A model generated the notes under the pieces. The model was not told the DNA's origin and did no database searches. It saw only the letters and a program-made list of their open reading frames with translations. DNA of 64,000 nt from Sphingomonas sp. (GTDB taxonomy: Bacteria; Pseudomonadota; Alphaproteobacteria; Sphingomonadales; Sphingomonadaceae): assembly GCF_019746665.1 (NCBI RefSeq), contig NZ_JAIERS010000017.1, positions 1-64,000 of the forward strand. Direction: 5' to 3'. Every line of letters starts with the position of its first letter. The first letter of the stretch is position 1. Below are positions 8,614 to 17,116 of this stretch, one piece after another. The translations under genes and the position numbers were made by a program.

Positions 8614-10827
8614 TCAAACCCCCGGCAATCCCGGCAAAATCTGGTCGAGCGTCATCGGCCAATCGCGCGCGCGCACGCCGCAGGCATTGTACACCGCATT
8701 GGTCACCGCCGCGCCCACGCCGGAAATGCCCAGCTCGCCCAGCCCCTTGGCGCCAACGGGGCTCGCATGGGGATCGATCTCCTCGATGAAATAGGCCTCG
8801 ATCTGCGGCACATCGGCGTTCACCGGAATGTGATATTCGGCCAAGTCGCGGTTCACATAAGCGCCGGTGCGCGGATCGAGCACCGCCGCCTCGTGCAGCG
8901 CATAGCCCAGCCCCCAGATCATCCCGCCGATCGCCTGGCTGCGCGCGGTCTTGGCGTTGAGGATGCGCCCGCAATCGAACACGCCGAGCAGGCGGCGCAC
9001 GCGCACTTCGCCCGTCACCGCGTGAACGCCGACTTCGGCGAATTGCGCGCCGAACGTGCCCTGGCTCCAGCTGCGCGAGTTGCGCCCGGGGGTGAGCACG
9101 CCGATTTCCTCGATCGCCGCGCCGCCGACGAGATCGCTGAGCGCCACACGCCGGTTGCCGGCGATGGCGTGGCCGTCCTTCAGCGTCATTTCCTCTGGCG
9201 CCGCGCCCATCCGCCGCGCGAGTTCGGCGACGATCGCGTCGCAGGCGATCAGCACCGACGACGTGCTCGACGCCGCGCCGAACGAGCCGCCCGAGCCCGC
9301 GCCGGAAGGATCGCGCGAATCGCCCAGCCGCACTTTCACCGCGCCGATCGGCAGGCCAAGCGCCTCGCCCGCCACCTGCGCCAGGATCGTGTAGGTGCCG
9401 GTGCCGATATCGGTCATATCGGTTTCGATCTCGGCATGGCCCTCGGGCGTCAGGCGGACGCGTGCCTTGCTGTCGGCGAGGAAGTTGACGCGCGCCGCCG
9501 TCGCCATGCCCATGCCGATCAGCCAATCACCCTCGCGCCGCGCGCCGGGCGTCGCCACCCGCTGATCCCAGCCGAAGCGCTTGGCGCCCTCGTCATAGCA
9601 ATCGATCAGGCGTCGGGTGGAGAAGGGCGCGCCGCTGGTCGGGTCGCTCGTCGGCTCATTAGCCTTGCGGAAGGCGATCGGGTCCATGCCGAGCTTTTCC
9701 GCCATCTCGTCCATCGCGGTTTCCAGCGCCATCATCCCCACCGCCTCGCCCGGCGCGCGGACCGCGCCGGCGGGGGTGACGTTGATCTTGGCGATCCGCG
9801 TGGTGAAGCGGCGATTCTCGCCCGCGTAGAGCGACAGCGCGCCGAGCGCGACGGGCTCGAAGAAACCGAGGCCGGTCTTCTGGCTCACCAGGCTGTCCTG
9901 CGCGATCGCCGTCAGCTTGCCCTCGCGCGTCGCGGCGAGGCGGATGCGCTGGTGGGTATCGGAGCGACCATAGACCGAATGGAACAGCTGCTGGCGCGTC
10001 AGCTGCACTTTCACCGGCTGCCCGATCTGCTGCGCGGCGATCGCGGCGAGCAGCGTTTCCGGCCCGCCGCTCTTCCCGCCGAACCCGCCGCCGATATAGG
10101 GCGACAGCACATGGATCTTCTCGATCGGCACGCCCAGCGAATTGGCGAGCACCGGGGTGAAGCCGCGCATGATCTGGATCGAACCGTAAAGCGTCAGTTC
10201 GTCGCCCTGCCACTCGGCGATCGCGGCGTGCGGCTCCATCGCGGCATGGACCTGATAAGGGGTGGTGTAGGTGACATCGATCGTCACCTCGGCCGTCGCC
10301 ATCGCCGCGTCGACATCGCCCTTGATCACATTGGGCAGCATCGCGCCCTCGTGCGGGTCTTGCGCCTTATGCTCGGCGGCGCGGGTGTCGTATTCACCCT
10401 TCACCGCGACATAATCGACCTTCACCGCATAGGCCGCCGCGCGCGCCGCCTCGAAACTCTCGGCGACCGCGAGGCCGAGGATCTGGCCATAGCTTTCAAG
10501 CGTGCCGTCATTCACCGGCATCCGTTCGGCGCGGATGATGTGCGCCTCGCGCGGCAGGCGGGGGTCTTCGGTGATGACCGCGATCACCCCGGGCATCGCC
10601 TCGGCCTCGGTCTTGTCGAGCGATTTGACCGCGCCGGTCGCGACGCTCGCGGTGATCGGGAAGCCGTAAGCGAGCTTGCCTTGCGGCTGGTGCTCGGCCG
10701 CATAGCGCGCGGCGCCCGTCACCTTGGCGACACCGTCGATGCGGTCGATCGGCGCGCCGAGCAGCCCCTGCACCCCGCGATCGAGCGCGGAGGCGCCGTA
10801 ATCGGCATCCATGCGGAATTCGGCCAT
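8614..10827 (-). CDS. Molybdopterin-binding catalytic subunit of an aldehyde oxidoreductase (PaoC/YagR-like)
   Basis: 737 residues, close to E. coli PaoC (732). It is the large subunit of a three-gene xanthine-oxidase-family enzyme that oxidises aldehydes or N-heterocycles at a Mo centre. LSPYIGGGFGGKSGGPETLL is the Mo-cofactor contact segment, and GAKGLGELG near the C-terminus holds the predicted catalytic base (E698, equivalent to the family's conserved Glu). VRAPGEAVGMMALE is another active-site segment. It starts 2 bases after the FAD-subunit stop codon. The substrate is unknown; the PaoABC-like cysteine pattern in the FAD subunit suggests a broad-range aldehyde oxidase rather than xanthine dehydrogenase. 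Confidence 0.92.
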   Translation of the reverse strand: MAEFRMDADYGASALDRGVQGLLGAPIDRIDGVAKVTGAARYAAEHQPQGKLAYGFPITASVATGAVKSLDKTEAEAMPGVIAVITEDPRLPREAHIIRAERMPVNDGTLESYGQILGLAVAESFEAARAAAYAVKVDYVAVKGEYDTRAAEHKAQDPHEGAMLPNVIKGDVDAAMATAEVTIDVTYTTPYQVHAAMEPHAAIAEWQGDELTLYGSIQIMRGFTPVLANSLGVPIEKIHVLSPYIGGGFGGKSGGPETLLAAIAAQQIGQPVKVQLTRQQLFHSVYGRSDTHQRIRLAATREGKLTAIAQDSLVSQKTGLGFFEPVALGALSLYAGENRRFTTRIAKINVTPAGAVRAPGEAVGMMALETAMDEMAEKLGMDPIAFRKANEPTSDPTSGAPFSTRRLIDCYDEGAKRFGWDQRVATPGARREGDWLIGMGMATAARVNFLADSKARVRLTPEGHAEIETDMTDIGTGTYTILAQVAGEALGLPIGAVKVRLGDSRDPSGAGSGGSFGAASSTSSVLIACDAIVAELARRMGAAPEEMTLKDGHAIAGNRRVALSDLVGGAAIEEIGVLTPGRNSRSWSQGTFGAQFAEVGVHAVTGEVRVRRLLGVFDCGRILNAKTARSQAIGGMIWGLGYALHEAAVLDPRTGAYVNRDLAEYHIPVNADVPQIEAYFIEEIDPHASPVGAKGLGELGISGVGAAVTNAVYNACGVRARDWPMTLDQILPGLPGV

Positions 10828-10829
10828 GG

Positions 10830-11804
10830 TTATGCCTCCGTCAGTTCGGCGAGCGTGGCGATCAGCGTGCGGCGCGTGAGCGGGATTTTGAAGTCATTAT
10901 GCCCCTGGCCCATCGCGTCCATGAGCAGCGCGTCGGCGGCGGCGGCGAAGGTTTCGCGCGTCGCCGGCTGGCCGATCAGCGCGGCCTCGACCTCGGCGCT
11001 GCGCCAGGGGAGCGGCGCGAGCCCACCGAACGCGAGTTGCGCGGTGCTCACCACGCCATCCTCGACCGCGACCGCCGCCGCGACCGATACGAGCGCGAAG
11101 GCATAGGACGCGCGGTCGCGCACCTTGCGGTAGAGCTGGCGTCCGGGTGGCGGCGGGGGCAGCTCGACATGGGTGATCAATTCGCCGGGCGCGAGCACAT
11201 GTTCGAGCTGCGGCGTGTCGCCCGGCAGGCGGTAAAGCCCGGCGAGCGGAATGCGCCGCCGGTCGCCCCCCGGTGCCAAAGTCAGCACCACCGCGTCGAG
11301 CGCGCGCAAGGCGACCGCCATGTCGCTCGGGTGCGTCGCGATGCACGCCTCGCTCGCGCCGAGGATCGCGTGGATGCGGTTATACCCGCCCTGCGCCGCG
11401 CAGCCGATGCCGGGGGTGCGCTTGTTACAGGGGGCGGCGGGATCATAGAAGAAATAGCAGCGCGTGCGCTGGAGCAGATTGCCGCCGACGCTCGCCTTGT
11501 TGCGCAGTTGCGCCGACGCGCCGGAGAGCAGCGCGCGCGCGAGCATCGGGTAGCGCGCGCGCACGTGCGGATGCGCGGCGACGTCGGAATTGATCGCGAG
11601 CGCGCCGATGCGCAGCCCGCCCTCGTGCGGCTCGATCTCGGCGAGCGGCAGGCGGCTGATGTCGATCAGCGCGTCGGGGGTTTCGATCTGGAGCTTCATC
11701 AGATCGAGCAGGTTGGTGCCCCCGGCGATGAAGCGCGCGCCGCCCGCGCCCTGCGCGACCGCGGCTTCGGGGGTTTCGGCGCGGGTGTAGGTGAAGCTTT
11801 TCAT
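10830..11804 (-). CDS. FAD-binding subunit of aldehyde oxidoreductase, with [4Fe-4S] cysteines (PaoB/YagS-like)
   Basis: 324 residues of the CoxM-type FAD-binding fold. [15 protein letters not shown] (about 23-37) and [12 protein letters not shown] (about 105-116) contact FAD. After the second motif come cysteines at 116, 126, 135 and 154 (in [21 protein letters not shown] and SEAC). This is the pattern that in E. coli PaoB binds an extra [4Fe-4S] cluster and that ordinary CO-dehydrogenase or xanthine-dehydrogenase FAD subunits lack. That points to the PaoABC subfamily. It lies between the iron-sulfur and Mo subunit genes. FAD binding and the PaoB likeness are firm; cluster occupancy is inferred. 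Confidence 0.9.
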   Translation of the reverse strand: MKSFTYTRAETPEAAVAQGAGGARFIAGGTNLLDLMKLQIETPDALIDISRLPLAEIEPHEGGLRIGALAINSDVAAHPHVRARYPMLARALLSGASAQLRNKASVGGNLLQRTRCYFFYDPAAPCNKRTPGIGCAAQGGYNRIHAILGASEACIATHPSDMAVALRALDAVVLTLAPGGDRRRIPLAGLYRLPGDTPQLEHVLAPGELITHVELPPPPPGRQLYRKVRDRASYAFALVSVAAAVAVEDGVVSTAQLAFGGLAPLPWRSAEVEAALIGQPATRETFAAAADALLMDAMGQGHNDFKIPLTRRTLIATLAELTEA

Positions 11805-11820
11805 GGTTGCTCCTGGAAGG

Positions 11821-11916
11821 CCCCTCTCCCAACCCTCTCCCCTGAAGGGGAGAGGGCTATCACGTTGCGCAACGGCAAAGCCCTCTCCCCTTTAGGGGAG
11901 AGGGTTGGGTGAGGGG
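11821..11916. repeat. REP-like inverted-repeat pair between paoA-like and paoB-like genes
   Basis: Outer arms 11821-11842 and 11895-11916 are inverted copies with one mismatch. Each includes a palindrome of the form CCCTCTCCCC-N4-GGGGAGAGGG, at 11833-11856 (TGAA loop) and 11881-11904 (TTTA loop). It is the same family as the block at 8458-8600. It fills the gap between two operon genes and reaches to 2 bases from the stop of the iron-sulfur subunit. Confidence 0.85.
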
Positions 11917-11917
11917 G

Positions 11918-12418
11918 CTAGGAAGCCCCAACCCCCGCCACCTCCTTGATCGCATCGACAATGTTCGGGTACGCCGAGCAGCGGCACAGATTGCCGCTCA
12001 TCCGCTCCGAAATCTCAGCCTCGTCGAGCGTCACCGTGTCGAGCGAGGCGCTCGCATGGCTCGGCATCCCGGCCTCGACCTCGGCGAGCATCCCCGCCGC
12101 CGACATGATCTGCCCGGGCGTGCAATAGCCGCACTGGAAGGCATCATGCTTGATGAACGCGGCCTGCAGCGGGTGGAGCGTATCGCCCGCCGCCAGCCCT
12201 TCGATCGTGGTGATCGCATCGCCCTCGTGCATCGCGGCGAGGGTCAGGCAGGCGTTGATCCGCCGGCCGTTCACCAGCACGGTGCAGGCACCGCACTGGC
12301 CGTGATCGCAGCCCTTCTTGGTGCCGGTAAGACCCAGATGCTCGCGCAGCACATCGAGCAAGGAGGCGCGGATGTCGGGCTCGGTTTCGACCGATTGGCC
12401 GTTGATGATGAAGCGCAT
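11918..12418 (-). CDS. 2Fe-2S subunit of aldehyde oxidoreductase (PaoA/YagT-like)
   Basis: 166 residues with two [2Fe-2S] domains. The plant-ferredoxin-type N-terminal cluster uses C37, C42, C45 and C57 (GCDHGQCGACTVLVNGRR, with the last Cys in RINAC). The C-terminal four-helix cluster uses C96, C99, C145 and C147 (QCGYCTPGQ, NLCRC). It passes electrons from the Mo subunit toward FAD. The start ATG at 12418 follows GAAGGGGG. The frame is open upstream to 12616, but that stretch shows no twin-arginine motif and overlaps glpQ. Unlike E. coli PaoA there is thus no Tat signal, so the complex is probably cytoplasmic. First gene of the five-gene Mo-hydroxylase operon. Confidence 0.92.
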   Translation of the reverse strand: MRFIINGQSVETEPDIRASLLDVLREHLGLTGTKKGCDHGQCGACTVLVNGRRINACLTLAAMHEGDAITTIEGLAAGDTLHPLQAAFIKHDAFQCGYCTPGQIMSAAGMLAEVEAGMPSHASASLDTVTLDEAEISERMSGNLCRCSAYPNIVDAIKEVAGVGAS

Positions 12419-12494
12419 GTTGCCCCCTTCAGGAATGAAGACACGGCACAGATAAGGCCGTACAAGTGGCGCGGGTTGCACGGGAGCACAAGCC

Positions 12495-13532
12495 ATGCGC
12501 GCGATTTTCCTGGCCGCGATGTTCGCGTTGGTCGGCGCCGCTCCGGGAGAGGATATGGTTCGGGACGTGATCGTGATCGCCCATCGCGGCGCCAGTGGCC
12601 TTCGGCCCGAACACACGCTCGCCGCCTATGATCTGGCGATCGCGCAAGGCGCCGATTTCATCGAGCCCGATCTGGTGCTGACCAAGGACGGGGTGTTCGT
12701 CGCGCGGCACGAGAACGACATCACCGCCACCACCAACGTCGCCGATCACCCCGAATTCGCCGCCCGCCACGCCACCAAGGTGATCGACGGCGAAAGCCAC
12801 ACCGGCTGGTTCACCGAGGATTTCACCCTCGCCGAGCTGAAGACGCTGCGCGCCAGGGAGCGGTTGCCGCAGCTGCGCCCCGGCAACACGCGTTATGATG
12901 GCCAGTTCGAGGTGCCGACGCTCGCCGAGATCATCGCGCTCGCCAAGAAGCGCGGCGCCGAGACCGGGCGCGTGATCGGCATCTATCCCGAAACCAAGCA
13001 CCCGAGTTACTTCGCGGGGCTTGGCCTGCCGATGGAGGAGAAGCTCGCCGCCGAATTGCGCGCGGCTGGATGGGATTCGCCCACGGCGCCGGTGTTCATC
13101 CAATCGTTCGAGGTGGAGAATCTGAAGCGGCTCCACGCGCTCACCAAGGTGCGGCTGATCCAGCTGATGGACGCGCAAGGCGGGCCGGCGGACAAGGCCG
13201 CGCCGAGTTACGCCGCGATGGCCACCCCGGCGGGGCTGCGCGCGGTCGCCGCTTATGCTTATGGCATCGGGCCGAACAAGGCGATGATCTGGCCGGGCAA
13301 GGGGAGCGTCACCGCGCTCGTCGAGCAGGCGCACGCGGCGGGCCTACGCGTCCACCCCTGGACCTTCCGCGCCGAAAACGCCTTCCTGCCGCCGGTCTGG
13401 CAGCGCGGGCGGGTGCCGGAGGGCCAGGGCGATGTCGGCGCGGAGATCACGTATTTCCTCCAGGCCGGAATCGACGGTTTCTTCACCGATTTCCCGGCAG
13501 AAGGGGTGCGCGCCCGCGCCGCGTCGCGCTAA
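12495..13532 (+). CDS. glpQ: Periplasmic glycerophosphodiester phosphodiesterase (GlpQ-like)
   Basis: 345 residues with an N-terminal signal peptide (about 1-17, ending VGAAPG). The GDPD TIM barrel follows: VIAHRGASGLRPEHTLAAY carries the catalytic His and the Arg-Gly-Ala motif, FIEPDLVLTKDG and VARHE carry the metal-binding residues, and VIGIYPETKHP holds another metal-site Glu. It cleaves glycerophosphodiesters from phospholipid turnover to glycerol-3-phosphate and an alcohol. GGGAG upstream of the ATG supports the start. It is divergent from the Mo-hydroxylase operon, 76 bases away, with a small lipoprotein gene behind it. Confidence 0.92.
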   Translation: MRAIFLAAMFALVGAAPGEDMVRDVIVIAHRGASGLRPEHTLAAYDLAIAQGADFIEPDLVLTKDGVFVARHENDITATTNVADHPEFAARHATKVIDGESHTGWFTEDFTLAELKTLRARERLPQLRPGNTRYDGQFEVPTLAEIIALAKKRGAETGRVIGIYPETKHPSYFAGLGLPMEEKLAAELRAAGWDSPTAPVFIQSFEVENLKRLHALTKVRLIQLMDAQGGPADKAAPSYAAMATPAGLRAVAAYAYGIGPNKAMIWPGKGSVTALVEQAHAAGLRVHPWTFRAENAFLPPVWQRGRVPEGQGDVGAEITYFLQAGIDGFFTDFPAEGVRARAASR

Positions 13533-13557
13533 GCCGCTGGCGACACGGGGAGAATCG

Positions 13558-13809
13558 ATGCGTATCCTGATCATCGCGGCGCTGCCGCTGCTCGGCGGCT
13601 GTCTCGCCAAGACCGCGATCGGGGTCGCGACCGCGCCGGTGAAGGTCGCCTCCAAGATGGTCGATTGGACGACGACCAGCCAGGACGAGGCCGATCGCAA
13701 CTACGGCCGCAAACTGCGCAAGCAGGAAGCGCGCGAAGGCCGCGAACGTCGCGAAGCCGAGCGCCGCTGCCGCCGCGATCCGGAGGCGTGCGGGACCGAT
13801 TATCGCTGA
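13558..13809 (+). CDS. Small lipoprotein, basic C-terminus
   Basis: 83 residues. The N-terminus MRILIIAALPLLGGC is a lipoprotein signal with lipobox LGGC, so a mature protein of about 69 residues is expected, anchored by Cys15. The rest is highly charged with many Arg and Glu (RKLRKQEAREGRERREAERR) and ends with a Cys in DPEAC. No known domain is recognised. ATG at 13558 is preceded by GGGGAGAATCG. It lies 25 bases after glpQ and is likely co-transcribed. It belongs to the kind of short sphingomonad lipoproteins annotated as hypothetical. Confidence 0.72.
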   Translation: MRILIIAALPLLGGCLAKTAIGVATAPVKVASKMVDWTTTSQDEADRNYGRKLRKQEAREGRERREAERRCRRDPEACGTDYR

Positions 13810-13833
13810 CGCCCGGGCCGCATCGCCCCCATT

Positions 13834-15138
13834 CTACGCGGCGCGCTTCACCGGCTCGGTCCAGCCGAGCTTGGGCATCGCGCCGTCGATCCCCGTGATC
13901 AGCCGCGCGCCGCGATCGAACGTCAGATAGCTCCACATCCACTGCGCGCCCACGATCAGCCGGCTCCTGAAATCGGCCAGATAGTAGAGATGCGCGGTCG
14001 ACCAGACGAACCAGGCGGCGTAGCCCGACAGGGTCGTCCAGCCGAAATCGGCGACCGCACGCTGGCGGCCGATCGTCGCGAGATTGCCGTAGTTCTTATA
14101 GACGAACGGCGCGGTCAGCGGCTGCCCGCGCAGCCGCGCCAGAATCGCGCGGGCGACGTAATGGCCCTGCTGCTTCGCCGCCGGGGCGACGCCGGGCACT
14201 GGCTTGCCGCCTTCGCCCGTCACCATCGCGGTATCGCCGATCACGAAGATGTTCGGCATGTCCGGCACGGTGAGATCGGGGCCGACCGGCACCCGACCGG
14301 CGCGATCGCCCGCCACCCCCAGCCAGCGCGCGGCGGGGGAGGCCTGGACGCCCGCCGCCCAGATCGTCGCCGCGACCGGCACCCGCTGCCCCGCGACCGT
14401 CACCGAATCGGCGTCGATCGCCGTCACCGCCGCGCCGAGCCGCACCTCCACGCCCAATTGCTCGAGCGCCAGCTTGGCCTTGGCCGAAAGCGCCTCGGGA
14501 AAGCTCGCCAGCAGCCTGGGGCCGGCCTCCACCAGCAGCACGCGCACACAGGCGCCGGTGATATAGCGGAACTCCAGATCGGCGGCGTGACGGGTCAGCT
14601 CGGCGATCGCGCCCGCCATTTCCACCCCGGTCGGGCCGCCGCCAATCACCACGAAGGTCAACTGCTGGCCGCGCGTCTCGGGCATTTGCTGGCGCTCGGT
14701 CTCGGCGCGTTCGAGCGCGCGGAGGATCTGCGCGCGCACCCGGGTGGCATCGTCGATCGTCTTGATGCCGGGCGCGTGCTCGGCCCAATCGTCACGCCCG
14801 AAATAGCTGTGGCGCGCGCCGGTCGCGATCACCAGCTCGTCGTAACCGAGCGCGATCCCGCTCGCGAGCCGCACCTGGCGCGCGTCGCTGTCCACCCCCA
14901 CCACCTCGTCGAGCAGCACCCGCGCGTTGCGCTGGTGGCGCAGGATGGTGCGGACGGGCGCGGCGATCTCCGCCGGCGACAGCGCCGCCGTCGCGACCTG
15001 GTACAACAGCGGCTGGAAGAGATGATGGTTCTGCTTGTCGATGATCGTCAGCTCGACATCGCGGGCGTGGCGCAGCCCGCGCGCGACCGCGAGCCCGCCA
15101 AATCCCGCGCCGATCACCACGATGTGCCGCTTCGCCAT
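13834..15138 (-). CDS. ndh: Type II NADH:quinone oxidoreductase (NDH-2)
   Basis: 434 residues. Two Rossmann dinucleotide folds are visible: IVVIGAGFGGLAVARGL at the N-terminus for FAD, and FVVIGGGPTGVEMAGAIAEL in the middle for NADH. A third FAD segment IFVIGDTAMV and the QQGHYVARAI segment are typical of NDH-2. The C-terminal third has hydrophobic and aromatic stretches (GYAAWFVWSTAHLYYLADF) expected to dip into the inner membrane and bind quinone. It oxidises NADH without pumping protons. It is divergent from phhA with about 95 bases between. Confidence 0.9.
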   Translation of the reverse strand: MAKRHIVVIGAGFGGLAVARGLRHARDVELTIIDKQNHHLFQPLLYQVATAALSPAEIAAPVRTILRHQRNARVLLDEVVGVDSDARQVRLASGIALGYDELVIATGARHSYFGRDDWAEHAPGIKTIDDATRVRAQILRALERAETERQQMPETRGQQLTFVVIGGGPTGVEMAGAIAELTRHAADLEFRYITGACVRVLLVEAGPRLLASFPEALSAKAKLALEQLGVEVRLGAAVTAIDADSVTVAGQRVPVAATIWAAGVQASPAARWLGVAGDRAGRVPVGPDLTVPDMPNIFVIGDTAMVTGEGGKPVPGVAPAAKQQGHYVARAILARLRGQPLTAPFVYKNYGNLATIGRQRAVADFGWTTLSGYAAWFVWSTAHLYYLADFRSRLIVGAQWMWSYLTFDRGARLITGIDGAMPKLGWTEPVKRAA

Positions 15139-15233
15139 CCTTCATCTCCTCGTGCCCGCCCAAGTTTACGTTGCGCTGCGGCAGAAGTTACGCACCGTTT
15201 GGAGCAACACGCTGGCATTGCTATAAGGTTGGG

Positions 15234-16115
15234 ATGAGCGACACACATGTCCATAGCGCGCCACCCCCGGGCGCCGGCCCCGATTGGCTGATCCCGCAAG
15301 GCTGGGAGGCGTACACGCCCGAGGAGCACCGGGTGTGGGACATATTGTTCGAGCGCCAGGCGAAACTGCTCCCGGCGCGCGCCTCCAAGGCGTTTCTGCG
15401 CGGGCTGGAGCTGCTGAAGCTCTCCGAAAGCGGTATCCCCAATTTCGAGGAATTGTCCGAGCGGCTGATGAAGCTCACCGGCTGGCAGGTGGTCGCGGTG
15501 CCGGGGCTGGTGCCCGACGATGTGTTCTTCGATCACATGGCGAACCGCCGCTTCGTCGCGGGCAATTTCATCCGCCGCGCCGATCAGCTCGATTATCTGC
15601 AGGAGCCGGACGTTTTTCATGACGTGTTCGGCCATGTGCCGCTGCTCGCCGATCCATACTTCGCCGATTACATGGAATGCTATGGCCGCGGCGGCCAGCG
15701 CGCGCTGGGGCTGGGGGGCTTGAAGAACCTTTCGCGGCTTTACTGGTACACGGTCGAGTTCGGGCTGATCGAGGAAGCGGATGGCTTGCGCATCTATGGC
15801 GCGGGCATCGTCTCCTCCGGCGGCGAGAGCGTGTTCGCGCTGGACGACCCGAGCCCCAACCGGCTGGGCTTCGACCTGAAGCGGGTGATGCGCACCGAAT
15901 ACCGGATCGACGATTACCAGCAGAATTATTTCGTGATCCCGAGCTTCGATGAGCTGCTGCGGGTGACGGTGGAGACCGATTTCGCCCCGGTTTATGAAGA
16001 GCTGGCGGGGTTGCCGGATATTCGGATCGCGGAAATTGTCGAAGGGGACCGGGTGATTACGCGCGGCACGCAGGATTATGCGCGGGCCAAGGGTGGGGTG
16101 GCGGTTTTGGCTTGA
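15234..16115 (+). CDS. phhA: Phenylalanine-4-hydroxylase
   Basis: 293 residues, the length of bacterial monomeric enzymes. The iron ligands are visible: H129 and H134 in VFHDVFGHVPLL, and E175 in LYWYTVEFGL. It converts phenylalanine to tyrosine with tetrahydropterin and O2. The frame is open from 15171, but ATG at 15234 after AAGGTTGGG starts the family-like protein. Upstream, GCTATAAGG at about 15219-15227 could be a -10 region. No pterin-recycling gene (phhB) or tyrosine-degradation genes adjoin it in this window. Confidence 0.95.
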   Translation: MSDTHVHSAPPPGAGPDWLIPQGWEAYTPEEHRVWDILFERQAKLLPARASKAFLRGLELLKLSESGIPNFEELSERLMKLTGWQVVAVPGLVPDDVFFDHMANRRFVAGNFIRRADQLDYLQEPDVFHDVFGHVPLLADPYFADYMECYGRGGQRALGLGGLKNLSRLYWYTVEFGLIEEADGLRIYGAGIVSSGGESVFALDDPSPNRLGFDLKRVMRTEYRIDDYQQNYFVIPSFDELLRVTVETDFAPVYEELAGLPDIRIAEIVEGDRVITRGTQDYARAKGGVAVLA

Positions 16116-16284
16116 TCCAGCCGGCTTTTGCTGGCCCGCAAATCAGCCCGACCGAATTGGGTCTCGCTCGCGCGGCGTTTTGCCGTGGACAACCATTTTA
16201 AAATTCGCTTTTCTCAATGAAAAGAGCAGTGGCTTAGCAAGGCAAGCGCTGCCGCGCTGCTCTGATCAAGTCGTGGGAGGCGAG

Positions 16285-16971
16285 ATGCGTTCATTGTTCC
16301 CGGCCATCATCCTAATCGGTTTTTTTATCGGTTTGTCGGCGTGCGACCGCCAATCCCAGCCGACGGGGAAAGCCCCTGTCGCCAAAAGCAACGAAGCCGC
16401 GATCAATGACCCGGAGATGGCGAAGAGGCTGGCCGAGGCCAAAGCTGCCTATGCAAAGCTCACGCCGGCAGAAAAAGCCAAACTTGCCGCTCGGTGGGAA
16501 AAGGAGCGCTCCACGCTGCCCATTTCTCTTACCGAGGCACGGTCCATAAAGATCAGGCCCGTTGGCGCCGCAGAGACAACCCTTGGCGCCAGGGCCCCGG
16601 TCGGAACGCCCACCGTTGTGGCGGCATGGGCGAGTTGGTGCATCCCGTGCAAGCTGGAAGCACGCGAACTGGCGCGCCTTCGCCAACAATATGGACGCGA
16701 CAAACTCAACATCGTCTATCTGAACATCGGTACGCCCGACGAGGAGCGCGCCAAAGGTCCCGCATTCTTACGCGATGCGGGTGCGCAACAGCTCGGTCTC
16801 ACGATGCTGGATCAGGCGGACTACATCAGGCTTACTCGAGTAGATCAGGTAAGCGTGCCGCGTGTCCTGGTCTTCGATCGTACGGGTAAGCCTATCAGCG
16901 TTATTAGTGGCGCCGTTACGGGCAAGCGGGACATGCGCCTGGCCAACGCCATTAACACGGTCGTCAGTTAG
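16285..16971 (+). CDS. TlpA-like thioredoxin-fold lipoprotein
   Basis: 228 residues. The N-terminus MRSLFPAIILIGFFIGLSAC is a lipoprotein signal with lipobox LSAC, placing the protein at the cell envelope. About residues 100-228 form a thioredoxin-like domain with WASWCIPCKLEARELARL, where the CIPC pair is the redox site. The segment before it is Ala/Lys/Glu-rich and helical. Family members reduce or exchange disulfides in the periplasm, for example in cytochrome c maturation, but no such genes are near. GGGAGGCGAG supports ATG 16285. Base composition looks slightly lower in GC than its neighbours. Confidence 0.85.
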   Translation: MRSLFPAIILIGFFIGLSACDRQSQPTGKAPVAKSNEAAINDPEMAKRLAEAKAAYAKLTPAEKAKLAARWEKERSTLPISLTEARSIKIRPVGAAETTLGARAPVGTPTVVAAWASWCIPCKLEARELARLRQQYGRDKLNIVYLNIGTPDEERAKGPAFLRDAGAQQLGLTMLDQADYIRLTRVDQVSVPRVLVFDRTGKPISVISGAVTGKRDMRLANAINTVVS

Positions 16972-17116
16972 CGGTTTTGGTCGGGTTTATCGCCGCTGGC
17001 GATGAGGCAAGCGGCAAATAGTCGCTCTGCTCGGCCGCTGTCACAGTCAGAACAGCGACCGCGGCGCCCACAATGCGTTCCTGATGCGGGGGCAATTGTG
17101 TCGGGGATGTTCCCTG

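Noticed and set aside
8590..11106. 838-codon open frame opposite the molybdenum subunits
   Set aside because: Same cause; the minus-strand genes have cofactor motifs and correct lengths.
16117..16134. Hairpin CCAGC-N8-GCTGG after phhA as a terminator
   Set aside because: The stem is only 5 bp and no T run follows, so I do not call a terminator.
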